Origin: Pseudomonadota bacterium
GTDB taxonomy: Bacteria; Pseudomonadota; Gammaproteobacteria; Xanthomonadales; Rhodanobacteraceae
NCBI GenBank assembly: GCA_021827205.1
Contig: JAKAWV010000001.1
Span: 310,001-374,000, forward strand
Length of the DNA: 64,000 nucleotides
Direction of reading: 5' to 3'
Shown here: positions 19,209 through 28,512 of the stretch, piece by piece
Position numbering within the stretch: position 1 is the stretch's first letter
How the letters are laid out: each line of letters opens with the position of its first letter
Notes under the pieces: generated by a model
What the model was told of the DNA's origin: nothing
Database searches by the model: none
Seen by the model: the letters and a program-made list of their open reading frames with translations, nothing else
Program-made: the position numbers and the translations under genes

Positions 19209-22200
19209 ATGAACGGATCGTGGCTCAAGCGGCGGGCGGGACGCGGGAGGTGGCGGCGCGCGTGCATGTTGGCGTTGGCGCTGACTTGCGCGCAGGCCAG
19301 CGCCGCGTCGGCGCCGGACGTGAGTGCCTTGGCCGCGCCACCGCGCACGCTGTTGCCGATCCCGCAATTCCGCGATTACGATCGCCGTGACGGCATGCCC
19401 GATGCCGGCACCTACATGGCCGTGCAAGACCACGCCGGCTTCATCTGGATCGGCACGCGCGATGGGCTGGTGCGCTACGACGGCGTGCACTTCAAGGTGT
19501 TCCGCCACGACACCAGTGACGCGCATTCGCTGCCCGGCAACGACATCTCGGCGCTGCTGGTCGACGCCAAGGGCGGGCTGTGGGCCGGCGGCGAGGGTAC
19601 CGGGCTGCTGCACTACATTCCCGGCTACGGTTTCCAGCGCTGGGTACACAAGCCCGGTGACGCGCACAGCCTCGGCGCCAACGACGTGTTCGCACTGGCG
19701 CAGACGCCGGATGGCGCGATCTGGGTGGGTACCTACGCTGGCGGTCTGGCGCGGCTGGGTCCGCGCGGCCACATCACGCAAGTGCGTCACCACCAGGGTG
19801 ATGCGAGCAGCCTGGTGTCGGATGTCGTGTTCAGCCTGCATGCCACGCCGGACGGGAATCTGTGGATCGGCACCCTGGCCGGGCTGGACGTGCGTCGCGC
19901 CGATGGCCGCATCCAGCATGTGCATTTTCCCGATGGCCAGCGCGTGGTGGTGTTGTCGATCGCCGGGCAGGGCGCGAGCCTGCGCGCGGTGACCACGCGC
20001 GGCCTGTATCTGATCGAGCATGCCGCCGCGACCGATGGCGCCGCACCGCAGGCGCTGCCTGTGCCCGGCGGCGGCGGCGTGTGCTACAGCAGCGTCACCG
20101 ATGGCGAGGGCGGTTTGTGGCTGGCTTGCAACAACGGCCTGCGCTACCGCGACGCGGCCGGGCGCTGGAGCCTGTTCCCGCCGCAGCCGCAACTGCGCGG
20201 AGGGTTGCCGGAGGGGCGCATCATCGGCCTGCTGCGCGATCGCGAGGGCGGTCTGTGGCTGAGCTCGAACAGCGGCAGGCTGGCCTATCTGCCGCCGGAC
20301 TGGCGCGCCTTCAGTCTGTTCCGGCATCTGCCCGATGATCCGCGCAGCCTGCCCTTCGGCGCTTTCACCGCGTTGTGCAAGGGTGCCGACCACAGCGTGC
20401 TGCTGGGCAACGCGCAGGGCTGGATCGGACGCCTCGATCCGGCCACGGGCGCGGTGCAAAATCTGCCGTCGCCGTTGCCGCGGCCGATCCGCGTCGATGC
20501 GCTGGCCGAAGATGCGCGCGGCCGCTTGTGGCTCAGCGCCGGTGGAAATTTGTACGTGCGCCGGCGTGCCGGGTTCTGGCAGAAGCTGTCACTGCCGTGG
20601 CCGCTGACGGCCGGCTCCGGGATCGCGCTGATCGTGCCGGATGGTGAGCGCGCGCTGTATTTCGCCGATCCGATCCACGGCGTCGGGCGCGTGGACTTGC
20701 GCACGCTGGCGGTCAGCGCGGTGGCGACGCCGACGTCCAGCACGGCCGAGCAGCAAACCGAGGCGTTGGCGGTGCATGACGGTCGCCTGTGGCGCGGTTC
20801 GGTGGCCGGGTTGGATCGTCTCGACGCCGCTGGCGCGCTGCGCGCCGTCCCCGGCGTCGCGCCCGGCGTGGTCGATGCCATCGCGTTCACGCCCAGCGGT
20901 TTCTGGCTGGCGCGCAAGGGGCGGCTGCAGGAGTACCGGTTCGCCGCCGATGGCCGCGCGCGGCTGCGCGCCAACATCGCCGCGGCCCAGGGTTGGCCGG
21001 GTGCGCGCGTGTTGGCGCTGGCGGTGGACGCCGCGGGACGTGTGTGGGCGTCGACGCTGCGCGGCCTGATGCGCTATGACCCGCGCGACGGACGCGTGGA
21101 CCGCTTTGACGAGGAGTCCGCGCTGGCCGGGTTGCGCGCCAGCGCGCCCGGCTTCGTGCGCGGCGCCGATGGCAGCCTGTTCACGGCGGTGCGCGATGGC
21201 CTACTCGGCTTCGCGCCGCTGCGGCGCGCGCCCACGGTGCCGGCGCCGACACCGCTGTTGACGCGCATCGTGGCCACTGGCGAGGGGCATGCGCAGGCGC
21301 TGCTACCGGTCGATGGCGCCTTGCGCCTGGGTTGGCGCGCGCGCGAGCTCGGCGTCACCGCGCGCGCGCTGTCGTACCTGAGCCCGGCGCGCGTGCGTTA
21401 CCGCTTTCGCCTGCAACCGTGGAGTCGCAACTGGGTCGAGGTGGGCGCCGAGGGCGCGCAGAATTTCGGTCGCCTCGATCCCGGCCACTATCAACTGGAG
21501 TTGCAGGCGCAGGTGATGAGTGGCGGTCCCTGGGGCATGGCCGCGCCGTTGCGTGTCGAGGTGGCCGCGCCGCCCTGGGCGACGCCCTGGGCGTGGCTGG
21601 GTTATGTGCTGCTGGCGCTGCTGCTGCTGGCGACGCTGGCGCTGTTGTGGCGGCGGCGTCTGGCGCAGCAGCAGCGCATGTTGCTGGCCGAGGAACGGCG
21701 GCGCGTGGCCGAGCAGGCCAGCGCCAGCAAGACGCGCTTCCTGGCCGAACTCGGGCACGAAATCCGCACCCCGATGACCGGCGTGCTGGGCATGAGCGAA
21801 CTGCTGCTGGGCACGGTCCTTGATTCGCGCCAGCGCGGCTACGCGCAGGCCATCGCGCGCTCCGGCGGCCTGCTGCAAAAGCTGGTCAACGACGCACTGG
21901 ATCTGGCGCGCATCGAGGCCGGGCGCATGCAGCTCGAAATCGCCGCCTACGATCCGCTGCTGCTGATCCTCGAGCTGGCCGAGGCCGAGCGCCCGCTGGC
22001 GGCGGCCAAGGGCCTGGCTTTCCTGGTGGACACGCAGCCGGCCACGTTGCCGCACCGCGTGCTGGGCGATGTGCTGCGCGTCAAGCAGATCCTGTTCAAT
22101 CTGCTCGGCAACGCGCTCAAGTTCACCGCGCAGGGCGAGGTGCGGCTGGGGTTGCACGTCGCCGACGAGCATTTGTGCTTCACCGTGGCCGACACCGGGC

Positions 22201-22841
22201 CGGGCATCGATACCGAGCTGCGCACGCGCCTGTTCCGCCGCTACGAGCAGGCCGACGGGCCGCAACGCAGCGCCGGCAGCGGGCTGGGCCTGGCCATCAG
22301 CCGCGAGCTGACCGAGATGATGGGCGGCACGCTGGAACTCGAATCGCAGCCTGGGCGAGGCAGCCATTTCTGTCTGCGCCTGCCGCTGCAGCGCGCGCCG
22401 GCGCAGCCTGGCGCCGCGATCCTCGACGCTGCCAGCGTGCCGCCGCTGCAACTGGCGCTGGTCGAGGACGACCCCACCGTGGTGGCCGTGTTGCGGGGCC
22501 TGCTCGAAGCGCAAGGGCACCAGTTGCGTCACGCGGCCGATGGCCTCGCGGCGCTGAGCCTGCTGCACGACTGGCAACCCGATGCGCTGCTGCTGGATCT
22601 GGATCTACCTGGCGTTGACGGTTTTGCCGTGGCGCGCTTGTTGCGTGCGCGCGAAGCCGAGGGCGCGCATCTGCCGATCCTGGCGATCTCGGCGCGCTCG
22701 GGTGGCGACGAGGCCGATCTCGTCGCCGCGGCCGGCATGGACGGTTTTCTGCGCAAGCCCATCACCGGCACGGTGCTGGCCGAGGCGCTCGCCACGCTCA
22801 TGCAGCGCAGTGCGTCACGGCGTGCCGCGCGCAAGTCCTAG
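19209..22841 (+). CDS. Hybrid sensor histidine kinase with periplasmic beta-propeller
   Basis: A 1210-residue one-piece two-component protein. Order of parts: signal/anchor (1-33); two-component propeller repeats (about 50-720) with recurring motifs such as HAGFIWIGTRDGLVRYDG, DGAIWVGTYAGGLARL and EGGLWLSSNSGRL; a Y_Y_Y domain (about 725-785); one transmembrane segment (about 795-815); HisKA with phospho-acceptor His850 in AELGHEIRTPM; HATPase with NALKFT, DTGPGID and GLGLAI; and a receiver domain with acceptor Asp1130 in LLLDLDLPGVDG. There is no HTH output domain, so the signal must pass to another protein. A lipoprotein gene follows 23 bases later. The ligand is unknown; propeller kinases of this type often sense sugars. 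Confidence 0.92.
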   Translation: MNGSWLKRRAGRGRWRRACMLALALTCAQASAASAPDVSALAAPPRTLLPIPQFRDYDRRDGMPDAGTYMAVQDHAGFIWIGTRDGLVRYDGVHFKVFRHDTSDAHSLPGNDISALLVDAKGGLWAGGEGTGLLHYIPGYGFQRWVHKPGDAHSLGANDVFALAQTPDGAIWVGTYAGGLARLGPRGHITQVRHHQGDASSLVSDVVFSLHATPDGNLWIGTLAGLDVRRADGRIQHVHFPDGQRVVVLSIAGQGASLRAVTTRGLYLIEHAAATDGAAPQALPVPGGGGVCYSSVTDGEGGLWLACNNGLRYRDAAGRWSLFPPQPQLRGGLPEGRIIGLLRDREGGLWLSSNSGRLAYLPPDWRAFSLFRHLPDDPRSLPFGAFTALCKGADHSVLLGNAQGWIGRLDPATGAVQNLPSPLPRPIRVDALAEDARGRLWLSAGGNLYVRRRAGFWQKLSLPWPLTAGSGIALIVPDGERALYFADPIHGVGRVDLRTLAVSAVATPTSSTAEQQTEALAVHDGRLWRGSVAGLDRLDAAGALRAVPGVAPGVVDAIAFTPSGFWLARKGRLQEYRFAADGRARLRANIAAAQGWPGARVLALAVDAAGRVWASTLRGLMRYDPRDGRVDRFDEESALAGLRASAPGFVRGADGSLFTAVRDGLLGFAPLRRAPTVPAPTPLLTRIVATGEGHAQALLPVDGALRLGWRARELGVTARALSYLSPARVRYRFRLQPWSRNWVEVGAEGAQNFGRLDPGHYQLELQAQVMSGGPWGMAAPLRVEVAAPPWATPWAWLGYVLLALLLLATLALLWRRRLAQQQRMLLAEERRRVAEQASASKTRFLAELGHEIRTPMTGVLGMSELLLGTVLDSRQRGYAQAIARSGGLLQKLVNDALDLARIEAGRMQLEIAAYDPLLLILELAEAERPLAAAKGLAFLVDTQPATLPHRVLGDVLRVKQILFNLLGNALKFTAQGEVRLGLHVADEHLCFTVADTGPGIDTELRTRLFRRYEQADGPQRSAGSGLGLAISRELTEMMGGTLELESQPGRGSHFCLRLPLQRAPAQPGAAILDAASVPPLQLALVEDDPTVVAVLRGLLEAQGHQLRHAADGLAALSLLHDWQPDALLLDLDLPGVDGFAVARLLRAREAEGAHLPILAISARSGGDEADLVAAAGMDGFLRKPITGTVLAEALATLMQRSASRRAARKS

Positions 22842-22864
22842 ACTGGACCCCATGGAGAATCGCG

Positions 22865-23347
22865 ATGAGCATGAAGTTGCCGCATTCAAGCCTTGCCCAT
22901 GAGCGCGCGCGCCTGCCGCTGCTGCTCGTGTTGTTGGGCGCACTGGGTGCCTGCGCCTTGCAACCCGCGCCCGATCGCCCCGAACAGCCGCTGGCGTCGG
23001 CGCTGAACGCATCGAATTCAAGTGATGCCGCGCCGCGCGCGCCGGCGCCCGTCGCGCCGGCGCTGCGTGCCGCCGCCGCCGCGTTGCTTGGCGGCGCGGC
23101 GCCCGCCGACTACGCGCGCGGCAGCGTGCGCGCGGATGCCGCCGGGCGCCTGCAGGTTTACGTGCACGCCGCGGACATCAACCCGGCGCTGGTCGCGACG
23201 CTGCAGCAGGCCGGCTTGCGGCAGAGCAGCGCCGTGGCCGCGCTGGGCGTGGTACAGGGCTGGGTTGCGCCGCGGGATCTGGATGCACTGGCGCGCGTGG
23301 CGGGCGTCAGCGCGATCACGCCGCCGCGCTATGCGGTGACGCGCTGA
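22865..23347 (+). CDS. Putative lipoprotein of unknown function
   Basis: A 160-residue protein with a type II signal sequence: charged N-terminus, hydrophobic LPLLLVLLGALGAC, where the cysteine at about residue 30 would be lipidated. After an alanine/proline-rich linker (to about 78), a small folded domain reads LQVYVHAADINPALVATLQ and VQGWVAPRDLDALARVAGV, ending SAITPPRYAVTR. That pattern resembles the N-terminal inhibitor-like or surface modules preceding some secreted peptidases, but no peptidase follows. RBS GGAG precedes ATG 22865 at 7 bases. It follows the sensor kinase closely and may be co-transcribed. Confidence 0.7.
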   Translation: MSMKLPHSSLAHERARLPLLLVLLGALGACALQPAPDRPEQPLASALNASNSSDAAPRAPAPVAPALRAAAAALLGGAAPADYARGSVRADAAGRLQVYVHAADINPALVATLQQAGLRQSSAVAALGVVQGWVAPRDLDALARVAGVSAITPPRYAVTR

Positions 23348-23458
23348 TCAGCACTTCCCGGGCAGCGCGTTTGCGTTCCACGCGAACCTTGTCGGCACCG
23401 CATCAGCATGCATGCGCGTGGGATTCGCGATCAGCCATGCGCCGCTGGCGTGGCCGGA

Positions 23459-25171
23459 TCACGATGTCGCGGCGAACACTGGATGCACGATCAGGCGGTT
23501 GCGGCCCGCGGCCTTGGCGCGGTACAGCGCGGCGTCGGCCTGCTCGATCAGTTGTTCAGGCGATTCGATGGCGGCGCGCGTGTGGCCGGAGAGCCCGAGA
23601 CTGACGGTGATCGCCACCGCGACACCGCTGGCGATGAACGGATCGGCTTCGACACGGCGGCGGATGCGCTCGCCGATCTGCGCGGCCTCGCCCAGCGCGG
23701 TGGCCGGCAGCAGCACCACGAATTCCTCGCCACCCCAGCGCGCCAGCGTGTCGCCGGGACGCAATTCGGATTGCACGCGCTCGGCGAGGATGCGCAGACA
23801 GGCATCGCCGATCAGGTGCCCGTGGCGATCGTTGATCGCCTTGAAGTGATCCAGGTCCAGGAAAATCAGCGACAACGGCAAGTGCCGCTGGCGCGCCTCG
23901 GTCAGCGCCTCGGCGATGCGCGCCATCAGCGCGCGGCGATTGTGCAGGCCGGTCAGCGGATCGCGCTGCGCCTCGTTGCGCGCATCGTCACGCTCGCGCC
24001 GCGCCTGCAACGTCGACAAACCCAGCCCCAGGGTGAGCACCAGGCTGGACAGCGCCAGCGCCGCCGGCAGCCCGAACTCCAACCAACCCGGCAGCGACAA
24101 CTGCAGCAGCAATTGCAGCGCGCGCAGCGCGGTGAAGATCGACTGCGGAATCCACGCCAGCAGGAACACGCCGGCCGCCACGCTGCCGCGCCGCCAGGCC
24201 ACGATCACCGCCACGATCGCAGCCAGCGCGCAGAGCAGAAACAGCACATTGCCGACATCCGGCTGCAAACTGTTGCGCGCATGCCAGGCCATGGGCAGCA
24301 GCGCGGTCACGGCCAACACGGCCCATGGCCAGCGCAGCCAGGACAGCGCGCGCGCCACGTGCGGCGCGATGCGCCGCATCTCGCAAAATTCGATGATGAA
24401 TGACAGCGCGAACGGCGTGCTCAGCGCCGCCACGAACCACAGCGCGCGGATGCCCAACGGCTCCAGCCAGTGGCCGCCGGGCAGCAGATACAAATCGCCG
24501 CTGGCGATCAGCAGATAGGCGAACTGCGGCACCAGATAGCCCACGAAGAACCCGTACAGCCGATCGCGCAACGCCAGCCACAGCGTCAGTCCGACCAGGA
24601 TCATGGTGAACTGCACCGATTCGAAGAACACCATCACGCGCACCCAGCCGGTGTCGTCGACGTGATAAGCCTCCTCCGGGTACACGCGGGCGGAAAACGG
24701 CGTGCGTTTCGCTGCCCCCGGCACGCGCAGATACATGCTTTGCGTGGCGCGCAGGTCGCGCGGCAGCTCGAACACCAGCGCGCGCCGCGAGAAGCGCGCA
24801 TCACGCCCGCTTTGCGCATGGTGCTGTACTTGCACACGCCCGGCGCCCGGCGCGTACAGCGCGACCGGCTGGAAGCGCGCGTTGTGGATCACCAGCAGCG
24901 GCGCGCTGTGTTTGCGCCAATCGGCGGCCAACCGCAGGCGATACCAGCGCGCGGCGCCCTGCGCGAAGCTCAGTGCATCTCCATCCAGCGGCTGGAATGC
25001 GGCATCGAACAGGCCTGCGCGCACCGCCGCGGCGGCGGGGTCAACCCCCACAGGCAGCGCCGCGAAACGCACCGCGGCGGCTTCGAGCTCATTGGCGTGA
25101 ACGTGCACCAGCGCGCCCTGTGCCGTGACCAGCAGGGCAAGCGCGGCCAACCAGACCAGCAGTCGCTTCAT
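23459..25171 (-). CDS. Diguanylate cyclase with 7TMR-DISM sensor
   Basis: A 570-residue membrane protein making the second messenger c-di-GMP. An N-terminal signal peptide leads into a periplasmic DISMED2-type domain (about residues 25-170), seven transmembrane helices (about 175-390, 7TMR-DISM), a short coiled linker RREREDDARNEAQ-like, and a GGDEF domain. The active-site motif is RWGGEEFVVLL (GGEEF, active form), preceded by DPLTGLHNRRAL and FLDLDHFKAINDRHGH. There is no RxxD inhibitory site evident five residues before the motif. ATG 25171 is preferred for the signal peptide; an in-frame ATG lies at 25186. Confidence 0.92.
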   Translation of the reverse strand: MKRLLVWLAALALLVTAQGALVHVHANELEAAAVRFAALPVGVDPAAAAVRAGLFDAAFQPLDGDALSFAQGAARWYRLRLAADWRKHSAPLLVIHNARFQPVALYAPGAGRVQVQHHAQSGRDARFSRRALVFELPRDLRATQSMYLRVPGAAKRTPFSARVYPEEAYHVDDTGWVRVMVFFESVQFTMILVGLTLWLALRDRLYGFFVGYLVPQFAYLLIASGDLYLLPGGHWLEPLGIRALWFVAALSTPFALSFIIEFCEMRRIAPHVARALSWLRWPWAVLAVTALLPMAWHARNSLQPDVGNVLFLLCALAAIVAVIVAWRRGSVAAGVFLLAWIPQSIFTALRALQLLLQLSLPGWLEFGLPAALALSSLVLTLGLGLSTLQARRERDDARNEAQRDPLTGLHNRRALMARIAEALTEARQRHLPLSLIFLDLDHFKAINDRHGHLIGDACLRILAERVQSELRPGDTLARWGGEEFVVLLPATALGEAAQIGERIRRRVEADPFIASGVAVAITVSLGLSGHTRAAIESPEQLIEQADAALYRAKAAGRNRLIVHPVFAATS

Positions 25172-25367
25172 GGACGTGACTCTCATTACGCCCAGCTTAC
25201 GCCCGATTCAAGACCAGCCCAAGTCGAAGCCGTGACCACGCTGCGGCGCGGTGCGTGAGTCGGCTGTTTGATGATCGGCTCAGGCCGTGGGCAGCAGACT
25301 GTTCACGGCACGCCCATGCCGGTCTCATTAACATGAGCGCTCTTTTTGCGCTGCGAGGAGATCGAGC

Positions 25368-26357
25368 ATGCAAACACGTCGCCTGGGCCGCAACGGCCCC
25401 GAAGTTTCCGCGCTGGGTCTAGGCTGCATGGGCATGAGCGATTTCTACGGCAGTCACGACGATGCCGCCTCGGAGGCGCTGATCAAGTCCGCGCTCGATC
25501 GCGGCGTGAATTTTCTCGACACCGCCGATATGTACGGCCCGTACACCAACGAGCAGTTGCTCGGTCGCGCCATCAAGGGGCGTCGCGCGCAAGTGTTCAT
25601 CGCCACCAAGTTCGGCATCCAGCGTGATCCCGCCGACCCCGCGCGCCGCGGCTTCAACGGCCGCCCCGAGTACGTGCGCAGCGCCTGCGACGCCAGCCTC
25701 AAGCGTCTCGGTGTGGAGCACATCGACCTGTATTACCAGCACCGCGTGGACACCGGCACGCCGATCGAGGACACCGTCGGCGCCATGGCCGATCTGGTGC
25801 GCGCCGGCAAGGTGCGCTATCTGGGCTTGTCCGAGGCCGGGCCGGAAACACTGGCGCGCGCCTGCACCGTGCATCCGATCACCGCGCTGCAAAGCGAATA
25901 CTCGCTGTGGACGCGCGATCCGGAGGACGGCGTGTTGGCGACCTGCGCGCGGCTCGACGTGGGCTTCGTGGCCTACAGCCCGCTGGGACGCGGCTTTCTC
26001 ACCGGCGCCATCCACAGCGTGGACGATTTCGAGGCCGACGACTATCGCCGCAACAGCCCGCGCTTCCAGGGCGAGAATTTCCAGCGCAATCTCAAACTGG
26101 TCGAACAGATCCGCGCCCTGGCCAGCGCCAAGCACTGCACGCCCGCGCAACTGGCCCTGGCTTGGGTGCTGGCGCGCGACCCGCATATCGTGCCCATTCC
26201 CGGCACGCGCAAACTGGCGCGGCTGCAGGAAAACATCGGCGCGCTGGATGTGCAACTCGACGCCGTCGAATTGGCGCGCATCGACGCGCTGTTCCCGCAG
26301 GACGCGGCCAGCGGCCTGCGCTATCCCGAGGCGATGATGCGCAGCGTGCGCAACTGA
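25368..26357 (+). CDS. Aldo/keto reductase
   Basis: A 329-residue NADPH-dependent oxidoreductase with the (beta/alpha)8 fold of the YajO/AKR13-like group. The catalytic tetrad is complete: Asp51 and Tyr56 in [11 protein letters not shown], Lys81 in FIATKFG and His125 in LYYQHRVD. The cofactor loop [17 protein letters not shown] is present near residues 282-298. RBS GAGGAG precedes the ATG. Substrate is not predictable. It faces the ene-reductase gene convergently across 263 bases that hold a repeat and a hairpin. Confidence 0.92.
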   Translation: MQTRRLGRNGPEVSALGLGCMGMSDFYGSHDDAASEALIKSALDRGVNFLDTADMYGPYTNEQLLGRAIKGRRAQVFIATKFGIQRDPADPARRGFNGRPEYVRSACDASLKRLGVEHIDLYYQHRVDTGTPIEDTVGAMADLVRAGKVRYLGLSEAGPETLARACTVHPITALQSEYSLWTRDPEDGVLATCARLDVGFVAYSPLGRGFLTGAIHSVDDFEADDYRRNSPRFQGENFQRNLKLVEQIRALASAKHCTPAQLALAWVLARDPHIVPIPGTRKLARLQENIGALDVQLDAVELARIDALFPQDAASGLRYPEAMMRSVRN

Positions 26358-26405
26358 GTCGGAGCGGCGTTTCTGCTGGCGCGCGATCCCGCGAAGCCCT
26401 CATGC

Positions 26406-26560
26406 TCGTCATCCCCGCGCAGAGCCTGCCCCCGCGAAGGCGGGGGCGGGAAGCGCTTCTCGACAGCGAAGCTGGTCATCCAATGGAGCCGCGGCGCGGG
26501 GCGCCTGGACCCCGGATCGGCGCTGACGCGCCGTCCGGGGTGACGAGAAAGAAAGCACGG
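26406..26560 (+). repeat. Dispersed CGTCATCCCCGCGCAGAGCC repeat, copy 2, with a second repeat tail
   Basis: The block from CTCGTCATCCCCGCGCAGAG to AGCGCTTCTCGACAGCGAAG matches copies at 14666, 32512 and 49086. It continues into a further palindromic part, CGGATCGGCGCTGACGCGCC followed by GTCCGGGGTGACGAG, a type widespread between genes in Proteobacteria. It lies between two convergent genes. Confidence 0.8.
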
Positions 26561-26568
26561 CAGGCTAC

Positions 26569-26596
26569 ACCCCGTTCGCGATGACCCGAACGGGGT
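26569..26596. terminator. Candidate bidirectional terminator hairpin
   Basis: ACCCCGTTCG (26569-26578) pairs perfectly with CGAACGGGGT (26587-26596) over an 8-base loop. It lies between the convergent aldo/keto reductase and ene-reductase genes. There is no strong T-run, so activity is inferred from position and stem strength. Confidence 0.5.
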
Positions 26597-26620
26597 TGGA
26601 ATGGCGCCAGCGCGGGCGCA

Positions 26621-27730
26621 TCAATCCAGCGCCGGGTAGTCGGTATAGCCGTGCGCGTCGCCGCCATACAGCGTGCTGGCATCCAGCGCATTCAGCGGCG
26701 CGTTCTCGCGCAGGCGCCGCACCAGATCGGGATTGGCGATGAACAGGCGTCCGAAGGCCACCAGGTCGGCCGCGCCGGTGTTGATCGCCGCCGCCGCGCT
26801 GGCGCGGTCGTAGCCGTTGTTGACCATCCATCTGCCGCGGAAGCGGCGGCGCAGCGCGGCGAAATCGAAGTCAAGATCGCGCCGCCCGCCGGTCTCGCCC
26901 TCGATCACGTGGATGTAGGCGATGCGCAGCGCATCGAGCTGTTCGACCGCGTGCTCGAACAACGGCTGCGGCGCGCTGTCGCTCATGTCATTGAACGGCG
27001 AGACCGGCGAAATGCGCGCGCCGACGCGATCCGCGCCAATGGCTGCGGCCACCGCCGCGGTGACTTCGATCAGCAGGCGCGCGCGGTTCTCGATCGAGCC
27101 GCCGTAGGCATCCTTGCGATGGTTGCTGCCGTCGCGCAGGAACTGGTCGATCAAATAGCCGTTGGCGGCATGCACCTCGACGCCATCGAAGCCGGCGCTG
27201 ATGGCATTGCGTGCGGCCATGCGGTAGGTCTCGATCAGCGCCGGCAGCTCGTCCGGACGCAGCGCGCGCGGCGCCGAAACATCGACGAGGCCTTCGGTCG
27301 TCACGGTTTTGGCCTTGGCGGCGATCGCCGATGGCGCCACCGGCGCGACGCCGCCCGGCTGCAGGCTGGTGTGCGAGATGCGGCCGACGTGCCAAAGTTG
27401 CAGCACGATGCGTCCGCCCGCGGCATGCACCGCATCGGTCACGATCTTCCAGCCGGCGATTTGCGCGGGCGCATGGATGCCGGGCGTGGCCATGTAGCCC
27501 TGACCCTCGGGGCAGATCTGCGTGGCCTCGGCGATCAGCAGACCGGCGCTGGCGCGCTGCGCGTAATACGCGGCCGCCAGCGGCGAGGGCACGTTGCCGG
27601 CCGCGGCGCGATTGCGCGTCAGCGGCGCCATGACGATGCGGTTGGCGACCGCGATCGCGCCGACGCGCAGTGGTGAAAACAACGCGGCGGCGGGTTCAGG
27701 CGCAGCAGAAGCGATAGGTTGGGCACTCAT
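26621..27730 (-). CDS. Old yellow enzyme family ene-reductase (NemA-like)
   Basis: A 369-residue FMN-dependent NADPH oxidoreductase that reduces activated alkenes, nitrate esters or nitroaromatics. The substrate-anion site His187/Asn190 appears in VEVHAANGYLIDQFL, with Tyr192 following; the FMN-binding region includes LFSPLRVGAIAVANRIVMAP and the C-terminal GRLFIANPDL. SNHRKDAYGGSIENRAR is diagnostic of the family. ATG at 27730. No TetR-type repressor (NemR) is adjacent. The longest gene-free stretch upstream (27731-28161) would contain its promoter. Confidence 0.93.
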   Translation of the reverse strand: MSAQPIASAAPEPAAALFSPLRVGAIAVANRIVMAPLTRNRAAAGNVPSPLAAAYYAQRASAGLLIAEATQICPEGQGYMATPGIHAPAQIAGWKIVTDAVHAAGGRIVLQLWHVGRISHTSLQPGGVAPVAPSAIAAKAKTVTTEGLVDVSAPRALRPDELPALIETYRMAARNAISAGFDGVEVHAANGYLIDQFLRDGSNHRKDAYGGSIENRARLLIEVTAAVAAAIGADRVGARISPVSPFNDMSDSAPQPLFEHAVEQLDALRIAYIHVIEGETGGRRDLDFDFAALRRRFRGRWMVNNGYDRASAAAAINTGAADLVAFGRLFIANPDLVRRLRENAPLNALDASTLYGGDAHGYTDYPALD

Positions 27731-28161
27731 GGGGCTACTCCGGCAGGAAAAGATTCAGCCCTCTGTTCTGCGGCCTGTCAGCGCCTGGATCAAGCGCGTG
27801 GATGCGCGTCCGTGGAGACACTGTGTGACCAGCGGCAATACACGCCGCGCCGGTCAGCCTCCAGTACTTGTCAGCCCCGGCAGGCGGGAGTAGGGTCCAA
27901 AGTCCGCGGGGTATGTTCTCCGCGGGAGCCGTGAAGTCCGCCGACATGCATTGCGCGCCTTGCCACCCGATGCCCCGCCGCACAGCCGGCGTGGCGGTGT
28001 GCAAGCCGCGCCCCATAGCAAACCCCTGCGACACCGCCGTGACGGGCGGGCGGTGTTTGCGCGCACGCCAGCACGAACCCTCACCCGGCGTTGCGCGCCG
28101 CCCTCTCCCGGTGCGAGAGGGCCGCGTCCCTTTGTTTCATCAACCTTGTGGAGGTCGCACG
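27731..28161. other. Intergenic region, no convincing gene
   Basis: This 431-base gap between the divergent ene-reductase and DUF465 genes holds a short palindrome (CCGCGG at 27905-27910 region pairing across about 10 bases) and, at its right end, a dispersed repeat copy (28072-28134). Short open frames on both strands have no recognisable protein features. The middle part, with GGCGGTGTGCAAGCCGCGCC and GCAAACCCCTGCGACACCGC, looks repeat-like but has no second copy in this window. Confidence 0.5.
28072..28134 (+). repeat. Dispersed CCCTCTCCCGGTGCGAGAGG repeat, copy 1
   Basis: The unit reads CACGAACCCTCACCCGGCG, then GCGCGCC, then the inverted pair CCCTCTCCCGGTGCGAGAGG. A closely similar copy in the same orientation lies inside mpl (63694-63755), and one in opposite orientation lies at 33926-33976. 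Confidence 0.85.
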
Positions 28162-28389
28162 ATGTTCGAAAATCATCCGCGTGAAGACATCGAAGCCATG
28201 ATGAAGGCCAATATCGAATTCCGGCGCCTGTTCCTGCGCCATCGCGAGCTGGACAGCAAGGTCCACGATGCCGAGATCGGCGTGTTGCCGGTGGACGGCA
28301 CCACGCTCAACGGCATGAAGCGCGAGAAACTGGTCGCCAAGGAACGCCTGTTGCGCATGTGGCAGGACGCGCGCGTGCCCGCGCACTGA
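28162..28389 (+). CDS. DUF465 (YdcH-like) small helical protein
   Basis: A 75-residue, highly charged helical protein. The sequence from FRRLFLRHRELDSKVHDAE through NGMKREKLVAKERLLRMWQD matches the DUF465 family, predicted to form a helical hairpin or coiled coil. RBS GGAGGT lies 6 bases before the ATG at 28162, which excludes the longer upstream frame. Function is unknown. A strong hairpin separates it from cbs. Confidence 0.88.
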   Translation: MFENHPREDIEAMMKANIEFRRLFLRHRELDSKVHDAEIGVLPVDGTTLNGMKREKLVAKERLLRMWQDARVPAH

Positions 28390-28444
28390 GCGCGTCGCAC
28401 AGCGCGCACCGCTATCATGCGAGGCCGCCATGCGCGGCCCCTTC

Positions 28445-28473
28445 CCACCGCCGCGGCGACCCCGCGGCGGTGG
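28445..28473. terminator. Perfect 12-bp hairpin between DUF465 gene and cbs
   Basis: CCACCGCCGCGG (28445-28456) pairs with CCGCGGCGGTGG (28462-28473) over a 5-base loop. It starts 56 bases after the DUF465 stop and lies 39 bases before the cbs start. With no T-run it could be a terminator or a structure in the cbs leader. Confidence 0.5.
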
Positions 28474-28512
28474 CATATCCGGGGCCTGCGCACACCATCG
28501 AGGTTCTTCCGC

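Noticed and set aside
27735-28084. Overlapping short frames on the minus strand between the ene-reductase and DUF465 genes
   Set aside because: They have no RBS, no domain and include the dispersed repeat; treated as intergenic.
28400-28512. SAM or other riboswitch in the cbs leader
   Set aside because: Only one strong hairpin is present; none of the conserved riboswitch core sequences could be recognised.
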